A stretch of 37,009 bases of DNA from Chara braunii (GCA_003427395.1 BFEA01000410.1:967994-1005002); one strand, 5' to 3'. Numbered from the stretch's first letter, positions 20,812 through 31,695 are shown. Notes: a model not told the origin generated them from the letters alone. A program made the numbers and translations.

Positions 20812-21524
20812 GACAAAGGAAGTTAACAGCAATGCCTCGCAAATTTTAGAGAGCACGAACAAGGATAGCGGAAGGATTCCTTACGTCCCTTTCAATCTAC
20901 ATTGTCGTAGTTTTACTCTGTGAGGCCTCAATAGACTGCAGTGGGCGCATCGCACTGCGAAGAAGGCACACACAATTGTCAAATTCATTACAAACTACCG
21001 CAGTTCCCACAACTTAATGATGTCTGGGGACAACTTGTTATCTTTTCTTTACCGCATGGAGTTATGGTTCAGATCTGTCTATAGTATCCCAAAGAGGTTG
21101 TGATGGTATACTGCAAAGCTCAACAACGTCTTATTTATTTGACATATTGATTGTACAAATGAGCAGTTAATACGGTGACTCAAACGGTCGTCCCAAAAAA
21201 AAGAAATAAAATAGACATAAGGTAATATCGTATATCAAAACGACTTCTGGCATCATAAAAAACTTTTAAACAAAAAGGGTAGAGGTTAAAACTTCAATCT
21301 GATTTGTACAGACTTACTAAAGTGCCCTCCGAACTGTGCGAAATAGTTGCCCATTACACGGCTCACTAACTCTACTTGCTTTTTCTCTTACCTATTTGGC
21401 GGGGTTTCACTGGATCAAGTGACCAGTTTCTCCCGTGGACTTTCAGACAACCTCAGGACACGAAGTGTGCGAAGCCGAAGGCCTGACTTTAGTGAGTCCA
21501 CACAAAAAGAGACATAACGTGAAT

Positions 21525-21527
<3 letters not shown>
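20812..21527. other. No recognisable gene
   Basis: Nothing annotatable on either strand. Confidence 0.6.

Positions 21528-21562
<35 letters not shown>
21528..21562. repeat. (GA)n microsatellite
   Basis: Seventeen GA units. The Arg/Glu repeat frames across it are spurious. Confidence 0.97.
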
Positions 21563-21564
<2 letters not shown>

Positions 21565-21814
21565 ATTGGGCCATGGTGGATGAAAATGAAGAAGGTGATC
21601 AAAGTCATAGAACCCCTGTACATCATTCTTTTGAGGAGACTGGAAAACGAAGGCACTGCGCAGTGCTCCCATGAACCTCACGCAGAGGGAGGAGATGCTA
21701 AGAAGAAACTTGCCATTCATCGTTCTTATAGCACAATATAGGAAGCACGCCATTGAAAAAGAGAAGAAAAAGAAAGAAAAAAAAAGTACACCATGGATAC
21801 AGTCAGAGTGTTAA

Positions 21815-21992
21815 ACCACCAGTACACGGACCTAGCCTTGCAGTCCGAAACTTGTCGCCACAAAAAAACGAGGCCGGAACGTCAAACGTCGCGCTCCTCG
21901 TTGATAAATCAGATCGGCGGTCGCGGTTTCGTTCCGCGCCTCCAAAATTTGAGGTGTCAGGCCCGCGGCCCAGGTGCCCATGTACTGGTGCT
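21815..21992. mobile_element. TTAA-flanked inverted-repeat element 3
   Basis: Left end ACCACCAGTACACGG, complement of right end AGCACCAGTACATGG: two differences over 15 bp. TTAA on both sides (21811-21814, 21993-21996). 178 bp, GC-rich, non-coding. Same family as 19641-19841. Confidence 0.83.
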
Positions 21993-21996
21993 TTAA

Positions 21997-22726
21997 AAGA
22001 TGATGCGCCAACCTGTGCATGTTGACGGCTTTCTTCTTGACCCCAACGGGAGAGATGCTCAGTGGCTAAATGGCAAAGACAATCTGCCTATGCAGAGCGC
22101 AATGGTCTTCGTCTTGAGACAGGTGAGAGAGATTTGAAAAGAGAAGGGAGCATGAGAGTTTCCGGGGTGGGCTGTATGAGTTTTGTAAGAGTCCGAGCAT
22201 GACGGTAGGAGGAAGGATGATAAGACATAGGATGAATGGGCTGAGGCTAACTGCTGGCAGCGAACACCTGGAGAATGACGGGCACGTATGGTGGTGATGT
22301 GGGTGAGGTACAAGCCATCGCAATTAAAGTTATGGGTATATGGAGCACCACGAGTACAATGGCATGGAACTGACATCCATAGCCTCTGTCCATACACAGA
22401 GGAGGAACAACTTGGTGTTCCAAACATTGCAGAGCTTATCTACATCCACTGGAACATACAATATGCAGCTACTGTGTATTTACAATGAGTAAAGACGATC
22501 TTAAAGCCAAAAACCCACAGAAGTGTCTCGGGCTGCAAATGGTTTAACCATCAGTAGTTTATGGACCTATCCATTGCTCGATTCACGACCAGTTATGCAT
22601 GGACCTTACCCAGGGTCCTTATCTTCATGCAGATCTTCCTTGAGGACAACGTGCTGGAAGAACAATATGATTGAATGTCCAATAACGGATGGATGGTCGG
22701 AATCGGTGTGTATATAAGAGACGCAT
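21997..22726 (+). other. Unassigned region 5' of the LINE
   Basis: A short frame from 22002 reads MRQPVHVDGFLLDPNGRD and continues about 39 codons to 22120; near its end lies CAG|GTGAGA, a donor-like site. Another frame at 22288-22488 is unrecognised. The region may contain remnants of the LINE 5' end (ORF1 or the endonuclease start), but I cannot show it. A TTAACCATCAGTA sequence near 22542 resembles a single end of the TTAA elements. Confidence 0.35.
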
Positions 22727-23414
22727 TTGCAAAACACTCCCTCACACACAGCCAAAGCCAAATGTATTTGGCCATTTACAGCCTTTGTAGCGCCGGCCAA
22801 AGATAGAGCCTCGACAGGTGTGGCAATCTGGCTCCCACCTTCCTCAAGACTTAAACCACTGGGTGTGGAGTATGATAAACAACAGGGGAGATGGTGGTGC
22901 CTTAAATTAGCATTTGAAGACGAGCAGTTTTATTTGGTCAATATCTATGTACCTAATGACCTTTCAAGCAGGGTGGATTTGTGGCTCACCCTGCACCAAC
23001 ACTTGCCAGACGATGCCCCATCAATCTTAGCAGGGGACTTCAACACGACCCTCGACCCGACAGTCGATCAAAAGTCCACATCGCAGAGGCAACATTCGTA
23101 GCCCCCTTCGATACCAGTCTTGGGTCCAGACATCCTCATGCTTACACAGTTGATGGCTGACCATGAACTGGAGGATGCATATAGACTACTGCATCCCACT
23201 CAACGTGCGTATACATGTCTCTCTTCCAAAGGAGATCAAGGCTGCCAACTCACGTATTGATCTTACACTAGTATCAAAGGACGTCGTGGGGATTGTCGCA
23301 ACAACTAAAATAACAACTATTAATCCATTTAAATCCTTTGACCATAGAATGATCACACTCGGACTCTCATTCTACACTCATATCCAAAGAGGGCCTGGGT
23401 TTTTCAAATTTAAC
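22727..23414 (+). pseudogene. LINE endonuclease (APE-type) domain, damaged
   Basis: The frame from 22727 reaches recognisable sequence at about 22777 with TGVAIWLPP, then FYLVNIYVPND (the LLNVYAPN-type strand) and ILAGDFNTTLDP (the GDFN catalytic motif). A stop at 23099 is read through by similarity: the same frame continues with DHELEDAYRLLHPTQRAYT to about 23240. A frameshift then gives SRIDLTLVS (the SRID motif) and SFDHRMITL, where the usual SDH has an extra Phe. GPGFFKFN follows and runs into the hAT-like insertion. The first third of the domain (NVRGL and Q-E motifs) is not found. Inactive. Confidence 0.85.
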
Positions 23415-23587
23415 CTAGGCTACCAGAGTGGCCCGGGGTCACTTGCCCGACCGGGCCAAAAAAATAAAAATTATTTTATATATATATATATATATATTTA
23501 AATTTGGTGAAGAATTTCGATGTAACCCTGAGGCAAAAGTTGTTCAGTTTATTTTTCTGCATAACATAGTTTTTTTTTTTTTTTTTG

Positions 23588-23623
<36 letters not shown>

Positions 23624-23705
23624 GGANTTTTTTTTTGCTGGGACCTTCCTTGGTCCTTGCACGGGCTGGCCACCCGGGACCCGGGCGGCCCGGCTGGTAG
23701 CCTAG
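23415..23705. mobile_element. hAT-like MITE inserted in the LINE
   Basis: Perfect 12-bp inverted repeats CTAGGCTACCAG (23415-23426) and CTGGTAGCCTAG (23694-23705) are flanked by an exact 8-bp duplication AATTTAAC (23407-23414, 23706-23713). An 8-bp duplication with short inverted repeats is the hAT signature. Subterminal GC-rich sequence (GGCCCGGG, CCCGGGCGGCCC) is also inverted, while the centre holds (TA)n and long T runs with a single-N join at 23627. No ORF. Removing the element and one duplication copy would put GFFKFN directly before TSLLPL in one frame, confirming insertion into the LINE. Confidence 0.93.
23627..23627. other. Single-N join with 16-bp duplicated flank
   Basis: T9GCTGGGA occurs immediately before (23611-23626) and after (23628-23643) the N inside the hAT-like element, so the poly-T region is duplicated by the join and the element length is uncertain. 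Confidence 0.85.
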
Positions 23706-25101
23706 AATTTAACACATCCCTGCTCCCCCTGTCTAGATTCAAGGATCTGGTAAATACCTTTTGGTCATACTGGCAAACTCAAAAACCTGAATCCGGTGAC
23801 AAGGTGGATTGGTTCAATAATGGTATCGCACAGTTAAGGGAGAGAACAAAAAAATTATCCATTCAACACTCAAGAGATCGTAAAACCATTATTGAAAAAC
23901 TGATGCGGGATCTGGAGGAATGGGATGAACAATTCATGGACGACCCGTTGCACCGCCCGTCCTTCAATGAGCTACAACAGGCCCATGACCACTTCCAGAC
24001 ATATATTGAACATCAGTCGCAGACATGGAGGATACAGGCTAGAATTAAATGCGCTCACACTGAAGGGACAATGTCTAAAGTTTTTTTCAGCAAGACACGG
24101 CTAGAGTAAGAGTCAATACTGTCTCCAGACTCAAACACCCGCTGGATGACTCAACCCCGGTAGCAGCTAATGCTTACACCATTGCAGATTATGCCTCCAA
24201 ATATTACCAAAACTTGTTCACCTCTCAAACACCCAACAAACACCCTGATCAGGTACGACAGGCTAGGGAAAAGCTGCTGGAAATAGTGCTTTCAGGGCTG
24301 ACCTGCACACAAAAAATAAAATTGGACAGACCCCTTATTCAGCAGGAGATTTGGGAGGCACTGCAGGATATGGAAGATGAGAAGACCCCAGAGATTAACT
24401 TATTTCCCAAGGAAACCTGTTTAAGGATGACCTTATGGAATATATCATCGCGATCCAAAAGGAGGGTTTTTTTGGGGGGTATGATTGGCCAACGGATCAC
24501 CACACTGCTTTATAAGAAAGGGGACAAGGAGGACATCAAGAATTACAGACCTATTACACTTCTTCCTGTGCCCTACAAAATGGTGGCGAAAGCACTGACT
24601 AAACGTCCGCTGCCACATATGAACGTTCTCATCCATCCGGACCAGACAGGGTTCATGCCTAACCGCAATATTCAAGATAACATTTTGCTGGTCAAGAAAA
24701 CCATTAGGTATGCCCGTCAACGTAAGATCCCAGCGGCCATCATGTTCATTGACTTTGAAAAAGCATACGATCATGTCGACTGAGACTTCCTAGATATGTG
24801 TTTGGTCAAGATGAATTTTGGCCCGGTGTTCTACCACTGGATGCAGCTCTTGCATAGGTCGACCACAACTAATATCATGCTTAATGGTCACCTTTCTCCC
24901 CCAATTCGCCTCCAAAAATCGGTGCGTCCGGATGACCCTATAACGCCCCTACTCTTCGTCATAGTCATGGAGGCCCTTGCCTTAATGATCAGAGTTCACC
25001 CCGACATCAGTAAGGTGCCCATCTCAAACATCCCTGACCACCTCATTCTAACGACATCGCTGTTTGCAGACAACCTATCCGAGCAGATGCAGATAGCATA
25101 A
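23706..25101 (+). pseudogene. LINE linker and reverse transcriptase, catalytically broken
   Basis: After the hAT-like element the frame reads TSLLPLSRFKDLVNTFW and on through a helical linker to about 24075, where a T7 run marks a frameshift. The next frame runs FFQQDTARVRV, YYQNLFTSQ, LYKKGDKEDIKNYRPITLL (RT motif 1-2), HPDQTGFMPNRNIQDNI, then FIDFEKAYDHVD (motif A, catalytic Asp present). A TGA at 24781 stands where Trp is usual. KSVRPDDPITPLLF replaces the typical GVRQGDPLSPLLF, and the motif C tetrad is FADN at 25063-25074 instead of YADD, losing one catalytic Asp. The enzyme could not polymerise. Confidence 0.9.
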
Positions 25102-26040
25102 GCGCTCTCACCCAAGTTATACACCTTTTTTCATTGGCGGCCGATATGAAGGTCAATTGGGGTTCTAAAACTAAGGGATGGTGGCTCCACCCTCAAGGCG
25201 AACCCCCGCCAATACAGCCGGCAGTAGCCTGGGCAAGCAAGGAAGAGGCAATCAAAATTCTTGGGTTGAGATTGACAGCAATTGGTGCCCCACCTGATCA
25301 TGGGGACACACTTGTGAATATGGCAATAGACAGACTGGCTAAATGGGCAGGATTACAGACATCACTTGTCAGGAGAGCGTTAGCAATCAATAACGCCATT
25401 TTAGCAGCAATTTGGTATAAACTCGCAGTCTAGCCCTTGAAGCCACAACAGTACGTGAAACTGAGGAAAACACTCTCGACATACTTGTGGAAAAACACTG
25501 CCAAAGGACAGGGGTGTGTACAGTGTGCGAGCTGGGATGTCCTCACGCAACCAAGAAATAACGGGGGGCTTGGGATATTGGACCCGGAAAGGGGGAGTGA
25601 TGCGCTGATTTTTAAAGTCCTGGTAAGGCTGCTTATGGGTAATGACATCCCATGGGGCTAACTGGCCTGTTTACAGATAGCCGCCCTGACCCCGGAGTCA
25701 ACAGCGGACACCGGCCTGCACCCGTTTAGATGGCTAACCAACAAACATTGGTCAATACCCTCCCCCTCGCAGCGCAACCGTGTCAGCAGTCATCAACAAG
25801 CTGTTAGAATGGACCTCCACTTGTATCCCTTGTGGCCAAATCTGATGAAGTTGTGGAGGAGGTGTGGCCCGCACCAAAATCGGTCCCCCAATAGATGACA
25901 AGACATATGGAGGCAGCCGCTGTTCGGCAACCCCTATGTTTTGGATGACAAAGGCATGCCTTTTGGCCTTACAACGAACTCACCCTGGCTTAACTGGGCA
26001 AAAAAAGGGATGACACAGTTGGAGACCTCTGGGACCCGTT
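25086..26040 (+). pseudogene. LINE ORF2, post-RT segment
   Basis: The frame ADADSISALTQVIHLFSLAADMKVNWGSKTKGW takes over just after motif C, so a frameshift lies at about 25080. It continues with KILGLRL and SLVRRALAINNAILAAIWY, then TYLWKN (the WF.WN-like region) and GGLGILDP, which match the conserved GLG.. segment of LINE ORF2. In-frame stops occur at 25659 and about 25896; the protein resumes as WRQPLFGNPYVLDDKGMPFG. Confidence 0.8.
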
Positions 26041-26806
26041 GACAGGGGACTGTGCCAGAGCGGAAGTATTGCAGCGCAGGCTAAAACATGTTAAAAAGAT
26101 AGGAGAAAAGTTGTGCGTGCTAAGGAAGGCCCTTCTCCTAGCCTGGAGACTTGCCCTCAAAGTTGGCCCTGTGGTGCAGCAGGGGGGCTGGGTAATTAAA
26201 TTTGTGGACCTTCCCCTGCTGCTTACCATATATAAGGTCTGTCATAATGAGGAAGGGAGATGCAAGCTTGAAGCGTACGAGTCCCTGTTGCCGGGTGCCA
26301 GATTTACCTAACTGTCCCGGAATGAAAGCTTGGATGACCAGGAAAATGGGGTGGGACTGATGCACGTGAGAGTGGTGGGGTATGAACAGGAAGGCTTCTT
26401 CTCTTATGAACCTACGATCCCGGTTGCCAGATTGCCTTTTGACCCAGGGGAATGGCATTGGCCTGGAGCCAAACGTATGCATATCTGGAATTACACTGTC
26501 AAAGGGGGTTACAGAGCCTCGCGCCCCAGCCTGCCAATTGATCACACGGTATCTCATAGATGGACACGGGATTCCCCCCTGGACTTGCAGGCGGTAGAAA
26601 ATCTGCCCTGGGCTAAGTACTCGAAAATCATGCCTACGAACCCTAGGGCCCTACAATGGCAGATACATCACCGATGTTTGCCCACCCCAGATTGGCTTGT
26701 CTCGCGTACGGACCTTGAGCAGAAAGGGCTGCTGTCTCCCATCTGTGCATACTGTGGTAGCTCGACACCGCCAGCCAGGGCAACATTTGAACATTTTGCT
26801 TGTTAG
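26039..26806 (+). pseudogene. LINE ORF2 C-terminal part with zinc knuckle
   Basis: Another frame change at about 26040 gives VLQRRLKHVKK and FVDLPLLLTIY, with a stop at 26309. The frame then has NYTVKGGYRASR, ALQWQIHHRCLPTPDWLVSR and ICAYCG...FEHFAC. The R.LPT.D.L plus C-X2-C...H-X2-C arrangement is the zf-RVT module found at the end of plant and algal LINE ORF2 proteins. A TAG follows the last Cys. Confidence 0.82.
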
Positions 26807-26824
26807 CCTGCCCAATTGTGACTC

Positions 26825-27231
26825 AATTGTCGCAGTGGTGGGACGCGGCCTTCTACTTCCTCACGGGGCTGCACATTCCGTGGGATCTCGACCTTTTGCT
26901 GCTCGACAAGAACCACCATCTCATGGCTCAATGACCTCCATTTACCTCTAACCTCTTCTCATACACGAGGCTGCAACTTCTCATGCTAGCATGGCGAATG
27001 AGATGTTCCTTTGAAAGGAGGGACCATCAATTCGGGCTGCAGCAAGTCCGACAGGCAATTGAAGAGGAGATCAGGTCCTGCACACGGGATGCATGGAAAT
27101 CCTTCATAAGAGATTATAGGGAGGAGAAAGACCCTAAAGCCAAACAAGCCATCCACGACACCTTCCTCCAATTATGGCAGGATCCAAACCGAAAATACTA
27201 TGAACTTGACGCTGGCCTTAACATTCACTGA
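26825..27231 (+). pseudogene. LINE ORF2 extreme C-terminus
   Basis: The frame from about 26825 reads QWWDAAFYFLTGLHIPW, then a stop near 26930, and LLMLAWRMRCSFERR through QAIEEEIRSCTRDAWKSFIRD to a natural-looking end at 27231. Trp- and Arg-rich helices of this kind follow the zinc knuckle in the family. Confidence 0.7.
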
Positions 27232-28060
27232 AAACAGTGGAGGGCAACAGAGTTGGCATGGCAAAGAAGGCCATACCACTGCTTTAAAGTCCCCTACCTG
27301 CAGACCAATTTTGTCCTCATTACACACTACCCACCTGGCCCCTAGCCGCCCTCACCTTCTCCAGGTTCCCCCTTGCTTATACCATGTGCATACACCCTCC
27401 CTCCCCCTTTGTTGTTACCCTCACTCCATTCACCGCCCACTGGCCCCCGCATCTACCCCCCCCATATTCCCTCCAAACGGCGGCAGGGAGAGTCTAGGCG
27501 AGGAGGAATATGAGTGCGCACGAGATGGCGACACTGCAAGGACACTCTGCAGGATAAATCCCCAAACAGGAGAGGACTCTTAGGAGAATGGATTGCTGAG
27601 AGGGCCAGCGCAGAGGGTGCTGCCCCTGAACACGACAGATGATGAGACGAAGCAAGCTGAGAGCGACATGACGTGACAAGACCAAGGGAGGGGACAACAA
27701 AAGGACAGGCTCCGTCATAAGAACATCAGGCGCCCCCCCCCAGAATGGCACCCACAACGCCCAAGCACTGTCTTTTCCCTCCAAGCATTTGGAGAATAAA
27801 GTCTTCCAGGGTGGTGAGGGTTGGGGTTGATATCGACAGCCTCGGTGTTGCTATCTGATTATTCCAAAGCAGGGTCATTGCGAATACCTACCTGTCAAAA
27901 GGTTACAAAACCAGCTAACATATGACATAACTATGGGTGCTGCATGTAACTCATGTAACTCATCTATTAATCACAAAACCAGCTAACATAGGACATAACT
28001 TTGGGTGCTGCATATAACTCAAGTGACTCTTCTATCTCTGGCTCTGGTATATGATGTCAA
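27232..28060 (+). other. Putative LINE 3' UTR
   Basis: C-rich stretch (27300-27480), a poly(A)-signal-like AATAAA at 27795-27800, then a 68-bp tandem duplication (units from 27905 and 27973, ACAAAACCAGCTAACAT...). No poly(A) tract follows the AATAAA, so where the element ends is unclear; it may extend to the A-rich end at 28200. Confidence 0.5.
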
Positions 28061-28200
28061 GGGACGCTGGACCCGGTTTCCACCAGGTGCAGCTCCCCCC
28101 CAATGGAACGGAGCCATCCAAGTGCGAAACGTAGAGGGAGTGTCTGCTCTTATCAGCACCCCCTCTACGGCCCGCTGCCGATGTTTAAACAAAAAAAAAA
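28061..28200 (+). mobile_element. SINE-like element, copy c (or LINE 3' end)
   Basis: GGGACGCTGGACCCGGTTTCC, CAGGTGCAGCTCCCC and GGAGCCATCC match copies a and b. Its 3' hairpin pairs GTAGAGGG (28130) with CCCTCTAC, and GTG/CAC around TCTGCTCTTATCAG; copy a has a different stem around nearly the same loop. Ends AAACA10. The common 5' start in all three copies favours a separate short retroposon. Sharing the tail with the LINE, as some SINEs do, is possible. Confidence 0.7.
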
Positions 28201-28399
28201 GAGAAGGATGACTGCTTCATCGATTTATAGGGTCCCTTCTCAGAGCCTGTTCGAAAGCCTCCCGAAATGATGGATCACTCTTGACAGGGCCTGAGGCGGA
28301 CAGCGAGATAGGAGGTTGTTGAAGACACCAAAAGGGAGGATTGCAAAGAATCTTGAGGAGAAAGAGGCAGACTTGACTGCTGAAAACGAACTATATTAA

Positions 28400-29450
28400 A
28401 AGGAGTCAAACAGAGACAAGGATGATGAAGACAATGACTCTGATTTCGACCTTGGAGAGAGAGCCAGCAATCCCAGTCACAATGCACATTGCCAGGGGAA
28501 CAGCTCGACAATGCGTCAGGGCCGGAGTGGCCACTACAGTGACGGCCAGCACAGTGGAGAAAGCTAGGCCATATCCACCAGCGAAAGATCTGAAGTGACG
28601 GCCAGCACTGGGGGAGAAAGCTTTTGCCATACCCATCGGAGAAGACAGTTGTGGAGTACCCACCCGCAGACAGATACTGATGTCGAGCTTTTGCTGCAGC
28701 CTAGGGGTGATGCAGATGAGGAGGAGAGCAACTGTGCTAAGGCATTGGCTGACCGGGACAGCGACCTTGTTCGCATGCGTACGATGGAGAAGGAACCCCG
28801 CCTTGCAGCTATCCCAACTCGGAGGGGGATGCAGAGACACAACAAAAGAGGTGAGGGAGCATCGGCTGGGGAGAGATCGAGCAATTGGCGGTGTAGAGGA
28901 GAAGAGGAGGTGGAGGTACGCATGGTGCAGCAAGAAGAAGTACTTACTTGGGGAGAAGCAAGAAGAGGTGGAAGAGATGCTGCAGCAGGAGCAGCAGAGT
29001 GAGCTGGTTGACATGCAGCACGAAGGATCATTGACCTGAAGTGGAGGCCGCGGACACGGGCAGGCCACACCCCACAGAGACCCCAAACGGAAGACCACAA
29101 TTCCTTACCATGAATCAGGTTGTCCAGCATGACCGCCTCTATGTCGGCAGGGTATGGCGGAAGAGGAAGAGTTTACAGGGGGCATTGTAGCAGCGCCTAA
29201 ACATGGTCGTAGCAGGCCTCCCAAGCACAAGACCACATCAGCTCAGAAAAAAAATGCCATCGTAGCAGGCCTCGTAAAGTCTGGCAAAGAGAGGATGACC
29301 TAGATTCAGATGACAATTGCAAACAGTCGTACGATGATGAGAACGGTGCTGATGTATGCCAAAGAGAACATTGTGAGCGTGTGGGTGTTGAAAACTGTCA
29401 TCACAACAACCCCTCCTCCACACAGATGAGAAGGTCCAAAACAGCTTGAC
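28400..29450 (+). pseudogene. Charged low-complexity frame, possible gene remnant
   Basis: The + frame from 28400 reads KESNRDKDDEDNDSDFDLGERASNPSH, has a TAG near 28565, and continues to 29002 as an Arg/Glu-rich protein. A 56-bp tandem duplication (from 28538 and 28594, GTGACGGCCAGCAC) shifts the frame. Other frames farther on read GRSRPPKHK and SRPRK, which resemble weak AT-hooks, and then DDLDSDDN. The composition suggests a disordered nuclear protein, but purine bias alone can give such frames, and a 230-codon minus-strand frame overlaps. I do not recognise a family. Confidence 0.3.
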
Positions 29451-29459
29451 CTTATGACA

Positions 29460-29560
29460 GGTGGCCCGCTAGGAGGGGGTGCTCTTACCACCTCTTCTAG
29501 CATGGAGACTTGTTTTTTCCCATTAAACAAAGAAAAGAAAAGAAAAGAAAGAATCTTCTA
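29460..29560 (+). mobile_element. Possible diverged SINE-like 3' end
   Basis: GGTG-CTCTTAC-CACC at about 29479 repeats the apex of the copy c hairpin, and an AAAGAAAAG tail follows. The 5' part cannot be aligned, so this is weak. Confidence 0.3.
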
Positions 29561-29973
29561 TGGCAGACACTGAAACCATTGTATTGCATTTTCCTTGTGC
29601 AGGTCTTTCTTTGTTTTCCTTTGGCTTTTCCGCGGCTTTTCTTTCATTTCTTCTTGCAGCTCCCCAGTTACTGTCCCTCTCACATATAGGATTGCCATGT
29701 TGATGCGGTTGAGCCTGAGCTGCCAGCATTTCCATGTGCCATAGCTGCCCGCTTGCGCACTATGAAAAGGAGTGAGAGTAGAGGGGGTGGTATACTCCTG
29801 TTCATTTTTCAGCACACCTGTGTTCTCTTACTGACGCTGTAACAACAGCAGCTGTATGCATTAAGTGGTTTCACACAAGGGGAGGGAGGAAGGAGAAGGA
29901 GAAGGAGAAGGCGAAGGGGGAGGGAGAAGTTCTATATGAAGGGGGGAAGGTCTGTGCGTGTGCGTCTTCGTGC

Positions 29974-29975
<2 letters not shown>

Positions 29976-30041
<66 letters not shown>
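29976..30041. repeat. (GA)n microsatellite
   Basis: Thirty-three perfect GA units. Confidence 0.98.
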
Positions 30042-30045
<4 letters not shown>

Positions 30046-31527
30046 AACTGGATGTTGTGGAGCGCAGAAACGTTCACAATCCATAAGAAAAGAAAGGAAA
30101 AATTTGACAGACTTCCTCCCTCCCCTCCAACCAGACTGGCACAGGCATGCCCGGATGGGCGACTGCCCAGCCCTGATTTTAATGGGCTATTTCTTTCCTC
30201 CGGTGTCCATTCTTTTGGTGGCCACAAAGGAGAGGGTTGATCCCACCCTTCCGGTGATAGACTCCCCAGAAGCTTAAAGAAGGTTCGAATTCACGGTTTT
30301 GACTGGATATCCCTCCCCCCCTCAACAAAACAGGTCCTTATGGGCCTTCGACTGTTCATCCCTTAGGTGACAAAGGTCCCAAATTTGGCACAAACTCCGT
30401 TCCCATAACCATAAGCGTCGGCCCTCAGGTGCAAAAGTTGCTTCCAATCTTCAGCAACAGCACCCCAGGAACTCACCCTCCTCACCCTTCGCGTCCCAAA
30501 TATCATGCCCAGGTAAACTGCGGCCGCCTCGCCGCCGGCCCACATTGGGTACAACAGCTTGAAAAGCACCCACTAAAGTCCACGAACATATTTCGTTCTC
30601 TCAGCAGGGTTTCAGGGTTTCAGGGTTTCAGGCTTCTGCAGGCACTTCCAGAAACTGACTGCTGAGCTGGCCAACAGACATTCCTATACCCCTTCCCCTG
30701 TCAGAGTACCCAGCCACGGTACAGATTTGGCCAAGTTCATGACCTGTACCTGGATGGTATCCATGTCCATGCCCATTCAAAATCTGAGCACGACATGGCA
30801 AGGAGTAAGGGAACCGAACGGGCTATACTGCCCCTTCACAGTGCCCTGTGGTTAACTATGAAACAAGGGATGTACCAACCCAACCCAATTTGTTTCTTGT
30901 TTGCCCAAGGGAAAGAAAGTGAAACCAGATGTCTGAACCTTCATGGCACAGATCATTTAGCCTGTGACCATCTGCACATTATACATGCACGTTCCGACAC
31001 CACTTTTGCTAGGGCTTTCAAGTTTCCACACTCTGCACAGATAGGTCAGTACGCAGCCCCCGCCTCCAAGTATTATTACTTTTCTTTGAAAAAGTCAGAA
31101 AAACTAAGGTATTATATTCTTCTCTTAATAATACCTCACACTACCTAACCCCATGTCGACATCTGAAGTCCGGTTGAGACCATCGAAGCGCAGCAAACCA
31201 TATCTATGCATCGAAGATGGAGTATGCTCAAGGTTATGGGTTGCACCTCTCCCCTCAGGGTTGAGCATATCTCCTCAGGGTTGAACCTTAGGCCCTGGCA
31301 ACGCGCGGAAGGCAGCCCCCAATTATTATTATTCAAGGAAGTGCCATGCCCCTCCCTGTGATCATGCTGGAGACTGTATTTCCCTCCAGGTACAAAATAC
31401 AGGGACTCGGTGAACCTACTGCCCCATGTTGTGACCCTTCACATATGGTTTATTTGAGAGGCAAATACGATACGCTGCTCCTATCGGTCAAAATTTCTTC
31501 CAGCCACAGTTGGACATGGTTACTGCA
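30042..31527. other. No confident gene; TTTCAGGG triplet at 30606
   Basis: 30606-30632 has three GGGTTTCA units, a variant of plant telomere-like repeats. A 68-codon minus-strand frame at 30363-30569 (with EDWKQLLHLRADAYGYGNG) looks protein-like but is unrecognised. Short duplicated phrases (CTCAGGGTTGA) occur near 31250-31285. Confidence 0.45.
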
Positions 31528-31694
31528 GGAATATAGTAAACCCACCGGGCCACAATGACCCTTGCGGCCCTGATGGGGTTTAGTAAACCCACTGCACCAT
31601 GACCCTTGCTCCTACATTGACCCTGCAGGGGTTTAGTAAGCCCACTGCACCAGAGTCCATCAGACTAACTGCAGGGGGGGTTGACTAAACCCAT

Positions 31695-31695
31695 N
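31695..31695. other. Single-N join with 56-bp duplicated flank
   Basis: The 56 bases before the N (31639-31694) and after it (31696-31751) are identical. This fits two contigs with overlapping ends joined without merging, so one copy is probably not real. Confidence 0.9.

Larger units (their letters stand above)
22727..27231 (+). mobile_element. Degenerate L1/Tx1-like LINE, ORF2 remains
   Basis: A non-LTR retrotransposon ORF2 about 4.5 kb long can be followed in order: APE-type endonuclease, linker, reverse transcriptase, and C-terminal part with a CCHC-type knuckle. It normally nicks target DNA and copies its own RNA onto the nick. The frame changes at least five times (about 23240, 24075, 25086, 26040, 26825), with in-frame stops at 23099, 24781, 25659, about 25896 and 26309. 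A hAT-like element interrupts it at 23415-23705. Motif order and the zinc knuckle near the C-terminus fit L1/Tx1-type elements of plants and algae. The 5' end and ORF1 are not recognised. Confidence 0.92.

Noticed and set aside
28406-29098. 230-codon minus-strand ORF, one of the longest in the window
   Set aside because: Ser/Leu/Cys-rich complement of a purine-rich strand with a competing + frame; no domain.
30363-30569. Minus-strand 68-codon frame as a gene
   Set aside because: Protein-like in look, but no recognisable motif, no supporting exon structure and no homologue I can name.
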